A program made the position numbers and the translations under genes. Shown here piece after piece: positions 52,158 through 64,000 of a stretch of DNA of 64,000 nucleotides. Below the pieces are notes generated by a model that worked only from the letters and a program-made list of their open reading frames with translations, searched no databases and was not told the DNA's origin. Numbering within the stretch: the first letter of the stretch is position 1; each line of letters starts with the position of its first letter. The DNA is from Craspedostauros australis. Lineage: Eukaryota > Bacillariophyta > Bacillariophyceae > Mastogloiales > Achnanthaceae. Location of the stretch: positions 124,001 to 188,000 of the forward strand of contig JAMXDE010000034.1 of the NCBI GenBank assembly GCA_026770025.1, given 5' to 3'.

Positions 52158-53128
52158 TGCGTTGGTTTCTTCTTCTGCATGCATGGAGTGCTCGAAGTGG
52201 GACATTGCCAACAATAACACGTCCTCTCGAGAGTAAGAGTATTCCAGCACATCATCAAGCTTTCCATCTCTATCTCAATTGTTTCTTTATGCGTGCATTC
52301 CATACATATTGATGTTTTACTTGTGTGATTGTGGATACATGCGTAACACACCATACATGTACGTACTCAAACCAGCGCCGCAAAAGTTGCACGACGAACA
52401 CGGCATGAGAACTTGTTTGCTGGACTTTTGTCACCATGTCATACGGAATCGCACGAGCCACGTACGTAGTCGTAGTTTCTCTCTAAGCGGAGAGGAAAGG
52501 AAAGGAATGTGTCGGATCAGTATTGTGTAATAGCATTCTAATACTCTCTACGAATAGGATGGTGCTTGACTGCGTACTGAGCGCCTGTGTTGTATAATAG
52601 GCTAGAGTACATATCTTTCTGGTATAATATCACACAACGTAACTTCATACTCAATCCTAGTGCTCGTGCTCGTGCTTGTTCCACTCTCATGCTTTCACGT
52701 TCGTACTCCGAAGAGCCTCTCTCAATTGACTTTAATCCCTACATATTCCATCCGATGTACTCGGTGTATAACATGTTGGTGTGGCACCCATGACGACGAA
52801 TCGATGTGCTCTTTCAGAGCAGAGTAGAGCAACTTGCTGCCTCAAGGAACAAGTGCGCCGACCAACTCATCAATGCAGAAATCGTGGTCGAGCATACTCT
52901 CTCTATCTCTCTCACTAGAGTGTGTATAGTGCCATGTTGTGTAGATACGTCTCATTTTATTGTGTAAGATATTACGTGTGTGTAATGCAATAGATAGATA
53001 CGGACGTATGCAGGGTGAATGGTGCAACTTGTATAATAGATGTAAAACGCATATGGATTGCAGCAGTGACTTGTACCAGTACTCGTACTCAGTGTTTGAT
53101 TCAGTGGAATGCATGAAGAGCCTGTAAA
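52158..53128. other. Intergenic region between convergent genes
   Basis: Holds the 3' ends of the PPR (+) and HSF (-) genes. On the minus strand AATAAA lies at 52956-52961, about 170 bases past the HSF stop, a possible polyadenylation signal. AT-rich TATAATA words occur at 52590 and 53030. No gene is seen. Confidence 0.45.
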
Positions 53129-54574
53129 TCATATAATTGCAAACTGGGTTGCATCACCCAACGACAAATGATCATCGTCCAGATTGAACAGCTCATCTCC
53201 AAAGTCAATGTCCGAGAAGCAGCTTTGCGTGTCACCGAGCTCCTCCAATGTGGTGTCCACCAAGTCTCCGGTGGGCGTGCTGTAGGGCAATGCCAACGCA
53301 GAAGTTGGGGATGGGGCTTGGTTGGCAAACATGCCACGATGCTTGCCATTGAGGATGATGGTCTGGTAGGAGGTTGGGCGTCGCTGTGTCGTCGGATGGG
53401 CATTCTGGGACACACGGCCGCGGTTGTTAGCGTTAGCGTTGGCGTTGGCGTTGGCAACCTCAAGGTCCTCGTGGTGGAAGTTGCCGGAGTCGTGCTGGGA
53501 AGATGGCTGGACACGCTGTTGATTGGGTTGCGCGGATTGGGCGGATGCCGCCATCCTGAACAGCTTGCCGTTAGATTGTGACAGTGGGCGGTACACCTTG
53601 CCTACGTACCGACGATGGTGTTGGTTTACCGTGCTTCGTGGCCGGGAGCAATTGCGGAGGATATCGATCAAACTATCGAAGCGTTCATCAATCTCAGATT
53701 GCCCATTTGCTGGTTGAGGTTGTGGGTCTGTGTTCGGGTAGTAGCTGTTGGTGTTGGTATCGGTATTGGTGTTGATAGGTTGGACGGTTTGGGCCTGGGG
53801 GTTCACGGTTTGGATCACCGAGATTTGGGGATGTACAGATTGAGTCCTTGGGACATCAATCGTAATCGTGCGGACGGCTTCGGTTTCATCCTCGCTTTTG
53901 GTTCTCGCTTCCTCGTGGAACGAGTCATCGCTCGGAGTTGTGGGCGCCTCCTCGTTCAAGGCCTGGGCACGGGCACGCTCCACGACCTCAAGATCTCGGA
54001 CATGAGGCATCGTGTGGAAGTCAGGCTCAGTCTCCGGAGACGACGCCTTGCGGACCCAGGTACCCTTGATGCGCTTGCGTTGGATCCTGGGGCACAGGAA
54101 GGGACGTTGTCGCAGGAAGCACTCGTGGTAGTACCCACCGCGGTCCTCGCCATCTCGAGTGAGGCGCTTGAAGCCGTACAGGCTAAGCTGGCGAAGGAAG
54201 GATTGCTTCTTCTGGTGCTGGAAGTAGTTGGGCAGGACCTCTTCGGCGAACCTCTTGGTGTCATGGATGCGGAAGGCACGTCCATGCGGGAGCCAGCTGA
54301 TGATATCATCGTACCCGTGGAGGCTGGCCTCCTCCAGGGCCTTGTGGAGGAGCATGGGGAAGGTGGTTTGGACACCGCCTCTGGGTGGTCTCATCCTCGT
54401 CTCTTCCTCCACATCTTCTGGGATGAGGTCGCTGTGATCATGATAATCATGCAGCGTGTAATGCCTCAAGTAGCCCTTGTGGGTGAAGGGACCAGTTCCG
54501 CGCCTGCGGGGCTTTCGTTTGCTGGGTTTGTTACCCGCGCCCTGCGAGGTTCGCTTGGTTCTTGGATCTGACAT
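53129..54574 (-). CDS. Heat-shock-factor-type transcription factor
   Basis: The product has 481 residues in one exon with the ATG at 54572-54574. A basic N-terminus is followed by the HSF DNA-binding domain at residues 72-173: FPMLLHKALEEASLHGYDDI, WLPHGRAFRIHD, FAEEVLPNYFQHQKKQSFLR (recognition helix), QLSLYGFKRLTR and a GGYYHECFLRQRPFL wing. The rest is Gln/Asn/Thr-rich without an obvious heptad trimerisation region; an acidic C-terminus (DIDFGDELFNLDDDHLSLGD) could be an activation domain. HSFs bind inverted GAA units. Diatoms have dozens of HSF genes and most are not tied to heat shock, so the target set is unknown. Convergent with the PPR gene. Confidence 0.93.
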   Translation of the reverse strand: MSDPRTKRTSQGAGNKPSKRKPRRRGTGPFTHKGYLRHYTLHDYHDHSDLIPEDVEEETRMRPPRGGVQTTFPMLLHKALEEASLHGYDDIISWLPHGRAFRIHDTKRFAEEVLPNYFQHQKKQSFLRQLSLYGFKRLTRDGEDRGGYYHECFLRQRPFLCPRIQRKRIKGTWVRKASSPETEPDFHTMPHVRDLEVVERARAQALNEEAPTTPSDDSFHEEARTKSEDETEAVRTITIDVPRTQSVHPQISVIQTVNPQAQTVQPINTNTDTNTNSYYPNTDPQPQPANGQSEIDERFDSLIDILRNCSRPRSTVNQHHRRYVGKVYRPLSQSNGKLFRMAASAQSAQPNQQRVQPSSQHDSGNFHHEDLEVANANANANANNRGRVSQNAHPTTQRRPTSYQTIILNGKHRGMFANQAPSPTSALALPYSTPTGDLVDTTLEELGDTQSCFSDIDFGDELFNLDDDHLSLGDATQFAII

Positions 54575-56398
54575 TTGAGTTGGGGGAGTTTGGAGTATTT
54601 TAGGGCACGAATAGGTCCTGTCACTGATGTCTGTGTCTGTGTCGATGTCGATGTTGGTGCGGAGATTTTGAAGTTGATTTTGATAATGTTGTGCTGTGTT
54701 CGAATGTTCGTGTCTTTGGTTGGAGATGTGTATGCGCTCTTGTGGGTGTAATGGATGGTGGATACCGGCGCAGGGAGCGATAATGATAGTTATACTTGTG
54801 CTGCTGTTGCTGCTCTGTCGCTTTTGCAGGTGCAGGTGTAGATGTATTGGTGCTTGTACGGATGGTCTTTGCAGGTTGGGGCATTGGCGGTAGTCCTGAG
54901 TTGCTTTTGGCTGAGAAAATGAGCACTTGGCAACTCGGTTGTAGATTTTTTATGGTTGACGAAAGCAACGAGAACAGGAGGGTCTCGGATGATGAGGATG
55001 CTGACCTTGAGTTTTGGGATTGACACTGCTGTCAGCGATGTCAGTGCTGACGATGCTGATGACGATACGTGGTGACGAGCTGAAGCCTTGAGAAGTGGAG
55101 GTGGGCTTGGCTTTCCGAACCATGAAAAGGCAGTGGGGGCGCATCCAATCCAAGATGGGGACCTGGTGTTGGAGGAATGTGGCTGGTTGCGGGTCTCCTT
55201 TTGTCCACATGAATGTGAAAGCGATCGTAGCTACTCTCCTCTTTCCGCAGTTGAGCATGTCACGTACTGCATGCCATGCCATGCCATGCCGTACCATACC
55301 GTTTCTTCCATTATCGAACCGTGCTATCACCTCGTTCATGCAAGGTCAGGGTTCGGGTCGGAGGCTGCGATACTCCCTCATTTGTCCGCTTTTAGGCCAA
55401 ACGGTGGTTTGATCGGAAAAATTTGGCTTGGCCGTTCTTGGACGTTCCAGAGGTGCTTCGCGATGTCCAACGATGTTCAACAACGACAACCTTCACAGCG
55501 GGTTTGTGGCCATCGTCAAGATGATGTTTTGGCGCGGCTTGGGCCCAGAATTCCTGTGTGGTGACATTTGCAGTGTACGTGTAGGGGTCGGAAAGAAAGA
55601 AACAAGTAAGTAAACAAACGTGCGCTATCTGTTCCAGGTGCCATGCCTACTCGAATGTACTCGCACAAGGTATGGTACGAGACATGATACTCCTATCAGG
55701 AAGCCATCGGTTCCCTTGGCGCTCACGCAGTGGTGCTCATGATGTTCGGAAGGAAGAGTGCCAGCTATTACATGTAGCTCATAGAGTTGTGGAAGCAGAG
55801 CAGAGTTGAGTTGAGTACTCTGTTGCAGTATCCGACTTTGTGACTACCGAAACGGATCTGGGCACTGCACCTGTTCGAATGATACCTAATTGCGTGTGGA
55901 CGCGAGCTGTCGCCCAAACATCATCCATGAACGAAAGAAGCCGGTCTCCTCACGATGTTCCGCTGCCACAATGTTCTCCGGTAGTCTCTTTCATGAGAAG
56001 TTGTGTTTTGGCGTTCCGATTGTCGCTAACAAGATCGCGGCAGTCTGGGATTCAACTTGTGTGGCGAAATGTGCGCCATGGTCATGGTTGGTGCACCGCG
56101 ATACTCGCGCGATCCCATGGCACACATGCTGTGTGTTGGTTGTAGTCGTATGCATCCGAGCGGAAGTATGGCACGAGTTGGTGGGAGGGTGATGGTCGGT
56201 GGCGCAGCCTCCGCTGTGGCTCTCCCTCTCTGGTTTTGCGATTGGCTGTGTTGTGACAACTCCCATCTGTTTGTTGATGGCCAAAATCCGAAGGTTCGCG
56301 CCAAGGGATTAGACTTCTCCGGCGAACTTGAAGCGTCACAAGTCAATTCTCTTTGTGTGACTGTGAAGACTGTAGCACTTCAACTTTTGTACCACCTA
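54575..56398. other. Intergenic region upstream of the HSF gene
   Basis: The first 400 bases are the likely HSF leader (CA-rich on the minus strand). The rest shows no supported gene. CATGC/CATAC repeats lie at 55269-55300 and GAGTACTC at 55813-55820. TA at 56397-56398 is the left target duplication of the mariner-like element. Confidence 0.45.
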
Positions 56399-56450
56399 CG
56401 ACCTGCACCAAATGCAGAATGGGTCACGATAACACTAGTTGTGGAGTTTT
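56399..56450 (+). repeat. Left terminal inverted repeat of the mariner-like element
   Basis: 52 bases, starting directly after TA at 56397-56398, pairing with 61879-61931 with two mismatches and one single-base indel. Confidence 0.9.
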
Positions 56451-57004
56451 ACTCGTGATGAGTCGTGATAAAGTAGACTAAAATAGAGCACACCCAAAAC
56501 CATCCAAACAACTGCTTATGATGTTATATCTCAACACCATATCGTTTAAAATTAAAACTAGACAGTGCATTCGGACGCTTGGCTATCGTTTATTCTGAAT
56601 ATCTCAGTTAAATTTGTATGAACTTTATTTTTAATGTCATTTTGGCTTGCTGTCAGTCAGGTGGTGGGTGGCAAAAAATTCGGGGTGCCACCATGCTGCC
56701 CTACCTTCAGCACCCATGGTCATCATTATCATCCCTGGCATTTTCACAATCTGCGCACCACATTGGCTCCAGATACTCCCCATCTATCCACTCCATGAAG
56801 ATCCTGCGCAGATAGGCTCATCTCATACTCCAAACTGTCCCTGCACTGAAAAGCAGAAATTTCGAACACCCGATTCCGACGCGGATGCCGTTCGTATTTG
56901 GATCTGTATCTCGTCGATACGATCCTTGCAGCTCCTCCACATGCCCCTCATGCGTTCCCACATTCTCTGGCGACACACTGATGTGTTCAGAATGGGTGGG
57001 GCGC

Positions 57005-57508
57005 TCATACCTCCAAAGGTACACCTCCATGTGATGATGTCATCATGCTGTTTTTCCGACACCCAAAAAAATCCCTTTCGTGTGCATCCCAGGCTGCAGC
57101 CTCTTCCAGACCGTATCTGCGCAGGATACTTCGCCATGGCCATCTTGAGTTGATTTCGAACACATCTTGTATGAGTTGCTTGGCGATTTGGGTGACTTGT
57201 GAACGGCACCCATCACCACCGAAGTCATGTGATGTGTCTGCCGCCACCCACCAAAAAACTCTTGCCTGCCACTTGTTTCTTGCGGAGGGCACCTTCCAGG
57301 CCACCCCCGACCCTCAAACTTCGTGTGTATCTTCATACCATCCTCCTGGATGCGTCTTGCCCATCAATAGTCGTTGGAATGGCCTGTGCATTCCAGGCAG
57401 AGGCCATGTCCAACGAGCAGATTTTCCTCCGAATCGTGCCGTGTGCGCGTGGGCCTGCCACGGCCCCAAATCGACCACTATGGCATCCCCCTCTCGCTCA
57501 TCCACCAA
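57005..57508 (-). pseudogene. Possible broken gene fragment inside the mariner-like element
   Basis: On the minus strand one frame reads as protein-like sequence (MVDEREGDAIVVDLGPW from 57508; later FEINSRWPWRSILRRYGLEE) with a single in-frame stop near 57314. A further open frame (57498-57776, minus) abuts it in another frame. No family is recognised. It might be a second element gene or captured host sequence that has decayed; chance cannot be excluded. Confidence 0.25.
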
Positions 57509-57975
57509 AATTTACATGGCGGTTCCGCCTATGCCCTCGGATCTTGCACTGGACCGCTGGTTGTGGCAGTGCCGTCGATGCCGTTCGGCGGCGCTTGAGG
57601 AGTTTTGTTGTGTTTCTCCATTGTCGTGTTGTTGTGTTGTGTTTGGTGTTCTCAAACAGTTTTTGCTGTTGGGGGCCATGGAGATTAATCACAATTCTGC
57701 CGAATGTGCCAACCAATGCGAACATTTTTCGAGTCCCGAATTGCGCCTCCATTCCACAACGACACAGCGAAGGCACAAAATCCTCCTCACAAAGTCGACA
57801 GAGGAAACACAGCGCATCTCAAACGAGTTCCTCCTGTTTCTCTGCTGCTTGTAGTCATAGCTTACACAGAATGTAGAATGACTGTGACCTTCCCACAAAG
57901 GAAAGAGTGGATGGTACAAGGCACCTTGTGACCATCCTCCTGTGTTGTCCATGCCGTTCTGTGGTGCGCTGCGCC

Positions 57976-58020
57976 GTGCTGCGCGTCAATGACTGGTGCT
58001 GTGCTGCGCGTCAATGACTG
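57976..58020. repeat. 20-bp direct repeat bordering the pentanucleotide array
   Basis: GTGCTGCGCGTCAATGACTG occurs at 57976-57995 and again at 58001-58020, directly before the repeat array. Confidence 0.85.
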
Positions 58021-58152
58021 GTGCTGTGCTGTGCTGTGCTGTGCTGTGCTGTGCTGTGCTGTGCTGTGCTGTGCTGTGCTGTGCTGTGCTGTGCTGTGCT
58101 GTGCTGTGCTGTGCTGTGCTGTGCTGTGCTGTGCTGTGCTGTGCTGTGCTGT
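58021..58152. repeat. Pentanucleotide microsatellite (GTGCT)n, about 26 copies
   Basis: Uninterrupted array of about 132 bases inside the mariner-like element, about 600 bases before the transposase start. Because the unit is 5 bp, all frames stay open through it, which creates artificial reading frames on both strands. Confidence 0.97.
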
Positions 58153-58440
58153 TCTCCTTGTGTGCCTGGTGTGCGTCGCGACCAGCCAATCTCGTACAAT
58201 CAGCTTGCAACCTCTATTGGCACACAGCTAGTATTCACCATGAGTTCCCTTGTTGTTAGACCATGTGTGCTGAATCAATCCAATCGTTGTTCTAGTTTTG
58301 AGTCCTTTGTGTCAATGACACTTCGATTCGAAAGATCCAAGAAAACTACTCGACAGAATTCGGAAAATGTGATGCGGGTTTCAGACCCAAGACAAAATTA
58401 GGAAGATGATCCAAGAGGATCAAAGAGACTCTATTAGACC

Positions 58441-58470
58441 TCCAAACATGTGTCATAGCACATGTTTGGA
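58441..58470. other. Perfect 12-bp hairpin with 6-base loop
   Basis: TCCAAACATGTG and CACATGTTTGGA flank TCATAG, 268 bases before the transposase ATG. It could be a protein-binding palindrome or an RNA hairpin in the transposase leader. Function unknown. Confidence 0.6.
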
Positions 58471-58737
58471 CGCAGATACACAAATCAACAGGAGTAACCA
58501 GCAGTTTGGCATGGTTACAACACGATGGACAATGGTGAATAGCACCATTAGTGGAGCCAAGAAGTAGAAAACAGGAAGATGATGAGCTCTTATTGATGAG
58601 CTCATAATCTCAACAAACTTAACTTTGTAAACCATCACTTCAAACAAGCACACACAATAACACAGTTCTATCAACCTTCACCCACATTGGACGTAGTTGT
58701 ATCATCCTGCAACCACTGAACTCTTCACCTCGCAAGC

Positions 58738-61410
<2,673 letters not shown>

Positions 61411-61569
61411 CTGCAAGTCGAAGTATTAGTACTACATGTTGGAGGTACACCTGTGGTTCGAATGGTTGTGTGCGCATCGTCTGCTTGATGGCATGGAGGA
61501 TTGTGGTGTGATGTGTGGTGTGGGGTGTGTTTTTGTGTTTTGTGATGAGTGATGTGATTTTTGTGACGA

Positions 61570-61735
61570 GGACCGTTATTTTTGTGTTGCAGCACGGTCC
61601 GCGTGTGTTGTGTCGCGGAGCCGTCACGTTGTGTTGTGGCACGGTCCGCGTGTGTTGCGGCACGATTGGTGTGTGCTGCGCAGCCATCATGTTGTGTTGC
61701 GAAGCAAGGGCCACGTGCTGCGAGACGCACCCACA
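61570..61735. repeat. Imperfect tandem repeat of a GCACGGTCCGCGTGTGTTG-like unit
   Basis: The segment TGTTGTGxxGCACGGTCCGCGTGTGTTG recurs two to three times with divergence between the transposase stop and the right inverted repeat. Confidence 0.55.
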
Positions 61736-61878
61736 TCTTGTGTTGTGAGTGGTTTCGCATGACGTCGAATCCATCCTGTGACGTAGAAGACGGATCATGG
61801 AGGAACAACACGAAATAGCTCTAAATATCCAATCGCCGTTTCTCCCAAAAGCAAGCAAACCAGTGGCAACAAGGGGCC

Positions 61879-61931
61879 AAAACTCTACAACTAGTGCTAT
61901 CGTGACCCCATTCTGCATTTGGTGCAGGTCG
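61879..61931 (-). repeat. Right terminal inverted repeat of the mariner-like element
   Basis: 53 bases ending directly before TA at 61932-61933; pairs with 56399-56450. Confidence 0.9.
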
Positions 61932-61933
61932 TA

Positions 61934-62917
61934 CTCTACTGCACTGGCACGATACTGCCAATGCACGCACAGACCAGACGTGTTGGCCTTGTTCTGTTTT
62001 GCAGTTCGCCTTGTGCAAGCCACCGACGTCAACCTTCTCAGCGCACCATGCAGAACCTCATCATGACCAACGATGCAACGACCATCCACTTTCCAATACT
62101 CATACAGCATCGTACCAATGGAGTAAAACTACCCTCGCAAACGCGACCATCTTCACTCTGTCGCCGCCGCCAACAGGCTCATCGTCAGCATCTGAAACGT
62201 GCTCCGTACGAGTGCGATCGCCATACCTTCACAACAGTCTTTGGAGTCCAACAATGCCACCACTGTTGCCGCCATCAATACCCAGTACACGAAGGGGCAG
62301 CTCGCACTCGCGCTCCAGAAAGAATAAGATGCTTGTACAAATATAATACTATCGAATACGATCTATCAATACAGCTCATACCTTTCCGTACCCTACCACG
62401 CGTCGAGAGAGAGAGAGAGCAGAATGTCATTTTCGTATCGCAAAATTGGTGCATATGGCACACTGCTGGTGCTAACACGATTATAGGAGCTAGAATGAAT
62501 GTTTGCTTGTTCGATAGAAGGCCGCATCCTGATCGTCTGGTGCATGGTACTGTCACGGCCCTGCGGAAGAGAACAGGGGGGCAATGGAGGCCGCGCCACG
62601 CATGCGTTGGAATCGCGAAGACGACGAGGTCTAACCTTCATCTTCGGTGCCGAGGCATGTGACTACCACCACGTCGCCAAGCGCAAGGCATCACATGATG
62701 CCGCCACGTGGGCTTGGGATTTGCAGGTACGAATGGAGCAGATGTTGGATCGCTTTTCAGGTTGGCGGAAACGCGAAATCGAGAGAAGGTCGGCCAGCGA
62801 GATCTTCTCTCAGCTCTGTCGTTCCATTTAGCGGCAGCGCGGAGTGCCAAGGAGTGTGATTGGCTGTGGTCCCACCATGACAAAATTGTATTACGACATC
62901 TTGAGTATGGTACCCAC
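61934..62917. other. Intergenic region
   Basis: No gene is supported. Contains AT-rich ACAAATATAATACTATCG at about 62338-62355 and a GA run at 62405-62422. Confidence 0.45.
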
Positions 62918-63373
62918 TCATAGACGCTCCATGTAGTCCAAGTACTCTATTGAGTCTTCGGTAACAGTGACAGGAGCCCTCTGGTGGTATCTGGTTCCGT
63001 GGTACGACTGCTTGTGACTTCGTTGCTTGCTGCCGCGCGCTCCATCCATCCCTGCGGCGCAGTCGGCGTTGGTTGATGGCGTTGCCTTCTCGGAATGAGC
63101 GGCTTGTCTGCGCTGCGTGCTGATCTGGGCGCCGAGGACGGCGTCGACCTCCATACTCCCGAAGGAGACCTCGATGAATTGGTGTCTCCTCAGGAGACCA
63201 GCACGGTCACGACCTGGTTCGCTCTCTGGGACAGGAGCCGGCGAATCTTTCAGCGGTTCGTCTTGAGATGATGACGATGCACCGACGGTATCTTCGTCTG
63301 CGCAATACTTGGTGGCGGAGGATCGGCGCTGGCGCGGGCTGCAGCAAACGTCCGTGTTGGAGTGGATGGGCAT
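62918..63373 (-). CDS. Possible small protein of unknown function
   Basis: 151 codons from an ATG at 63371-63373 to a stop at 62918. It is polar, Ser/Arg/Glu-rich and ends in an acidic TEDSIEYLDYMERL. The codons are GC-rich and evenly used, unlike nearby noncoding frames. A GTGAGT on the minus strand just upstream of the ATG might be a splice donor, in which case the true start would differ. No domain is recognised. Confidence 0.4.
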   Translation of the reverse strand: MPIHSNTDVCCSPRQRRSSATKYCADEDTVGASSSSQDEPLKDSPAPVPESEPGRDRAGLLRRHQFIEVSFGSMEVDAVLGAQISTQRRQAAHSEKATPSTNADCAAGMDGARGSKQRSHKQSYHGTRYHQRAPVTVTEDSIEYLDYMERL

Positions 63374-64000
63374 GTTGATGCGTTGAATCTTACTGACTCA
63401 CGTTGTTGTTGCTGTTGCTCCTGTTGTGGTTTGTGTGTTACTTTGGCGAAGGATAAGAGTATTCTAGTTCGACGGTGCTGGCCGATCAGGATGATCTATA
63501 CCTCGTATGATTCGTGCGTTGATGGGAGTCTGTGTTGTCTTTTGCTTTGTATTGGTATGCAGCCATGATTTATGGGAGCAGAAGCGTCGAGACTGGACGA
63601 TAGTTGGTTTGATAGGATTGGTTACGAGTCCGAAAGGCAGCAACCGCAGGCGATGATGTGTTTGCTGCACGGCTCCTGTCCGCATGAGGGAGATGTACCT
63701 ATGGCAGAGGTGAACATGCATCGAGGCACCGGGATCATAGTCTCTCGCGATGTTTCCTGGTCTTGGTCTCTGTCTCCAGATTCATCAGAAACGTGGCAGC
63801 GCAGACGTGAGATTGTTCACCCACAGCGCATGTTTGGTTTGTGTGGCACTTCGTGGGCGCATCCATGGATACCATCCATGCTGGAACATGCACATGAATA
63901 GGGATGCTGGGACAGCAGATCTGACACTCTCGCATGGTGTGTGGAAGACAGAACTTCTTCCGGACAGATCTTCTTCCAGACAGATAGGTCGTACGAGTAT
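63374..64000. other. Window end, no supported gene
   Basis: An ATG-initiated 110-codon frame at about 63572-63901 (+) starts MGAEASRLDDSW, but its composition is not convincingly protein-like. Nothing else is seen. Confidence 0.35.

Noticed and set aside
58021-58152. Repeat array considered as CRISPR
   Set aside because: Units are 5 bp with no spacers; it is a microsatellite in a eukaryotic transposon.

Overview
The window is nuclear DNA of a diatom. The strongest evidence is a complete silicic acid transporter (SIT) at 26184-27836, with both EGxQ/GRQ motif pairs that are known almost only from silicifying algae. Other diatom hallmarks agree: a plastid-targeted Tic22-like protein with an ASA-Leu cleavage motif, an HSF-type transcription factor, a CRAL-TRIO plus DUF6824 protein, a cyclin resembling the diatom-specific cyclins, a leucine-rich-repeat protein with a Cys-rich tail, PPR and kinesin-light-chain-like TPR proteins, and a CoDi-like Ty1/copia element whose protease carries DSHADT. 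Genes have few, short introns (about 250-280 bp, GT-AG). The species cannot be named from the sequence.

Layout: 1-1163, 3' end of an LRR gene (three exons, + strand). 2821-5370, protein with a C-terminal pseudo-receiver domain. 6850-12528, very large coiled-coil protein. 13015-13851, Tic22-like plastid import factor. 13852-18839, 5 kb without a convincing gene. 18840-20546, two-exon cyclin. 21177-21248 (-) and 25411-25482 (+), two tRNA-Thr(TGT) genes facing outward from the PDAT/LCAT-type acyltransferase gene (21974-25060). 26184-27836, SIT. 27940-34335 (-), whole-looking copia element with identical 175-bp LTRs, starting about 100 bp after the SIT stop. 34688-36841 (-), CRAL-TRIO/DUF6824 protein. 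38044-40184, a 2.1-kb element bounded by 35-bp perfect inverted repeats. 44963-48388, TPR protein. 49557-52157, PPR protein. 53129-54574 (-), HSF. 56399-61931, a 5.5-kb mariner-like transposon with TA target duplication, about 52-bp inverted repeats and a single 890-residue transposase. 62918-63373 (-), a possible small gene.

The genes do not form a pathway. They are independent eukaryotic transcription units covering silicon uptake, triacylglycerol synthesis, plastid import, cell cycle, transcription and organelle RNA processing. Accessory content is mainly three mobile elements of different classes. Long intergenic stretches are rich in short direct repeats and in a GAGTACTC palindrome. I found no CRISPR array, operon or viral gene cluster. 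The least described items are the short-TIR element at 38044-40184, the large mariner-like transposon, and the Glu-substituted pseudo-receiver protein.
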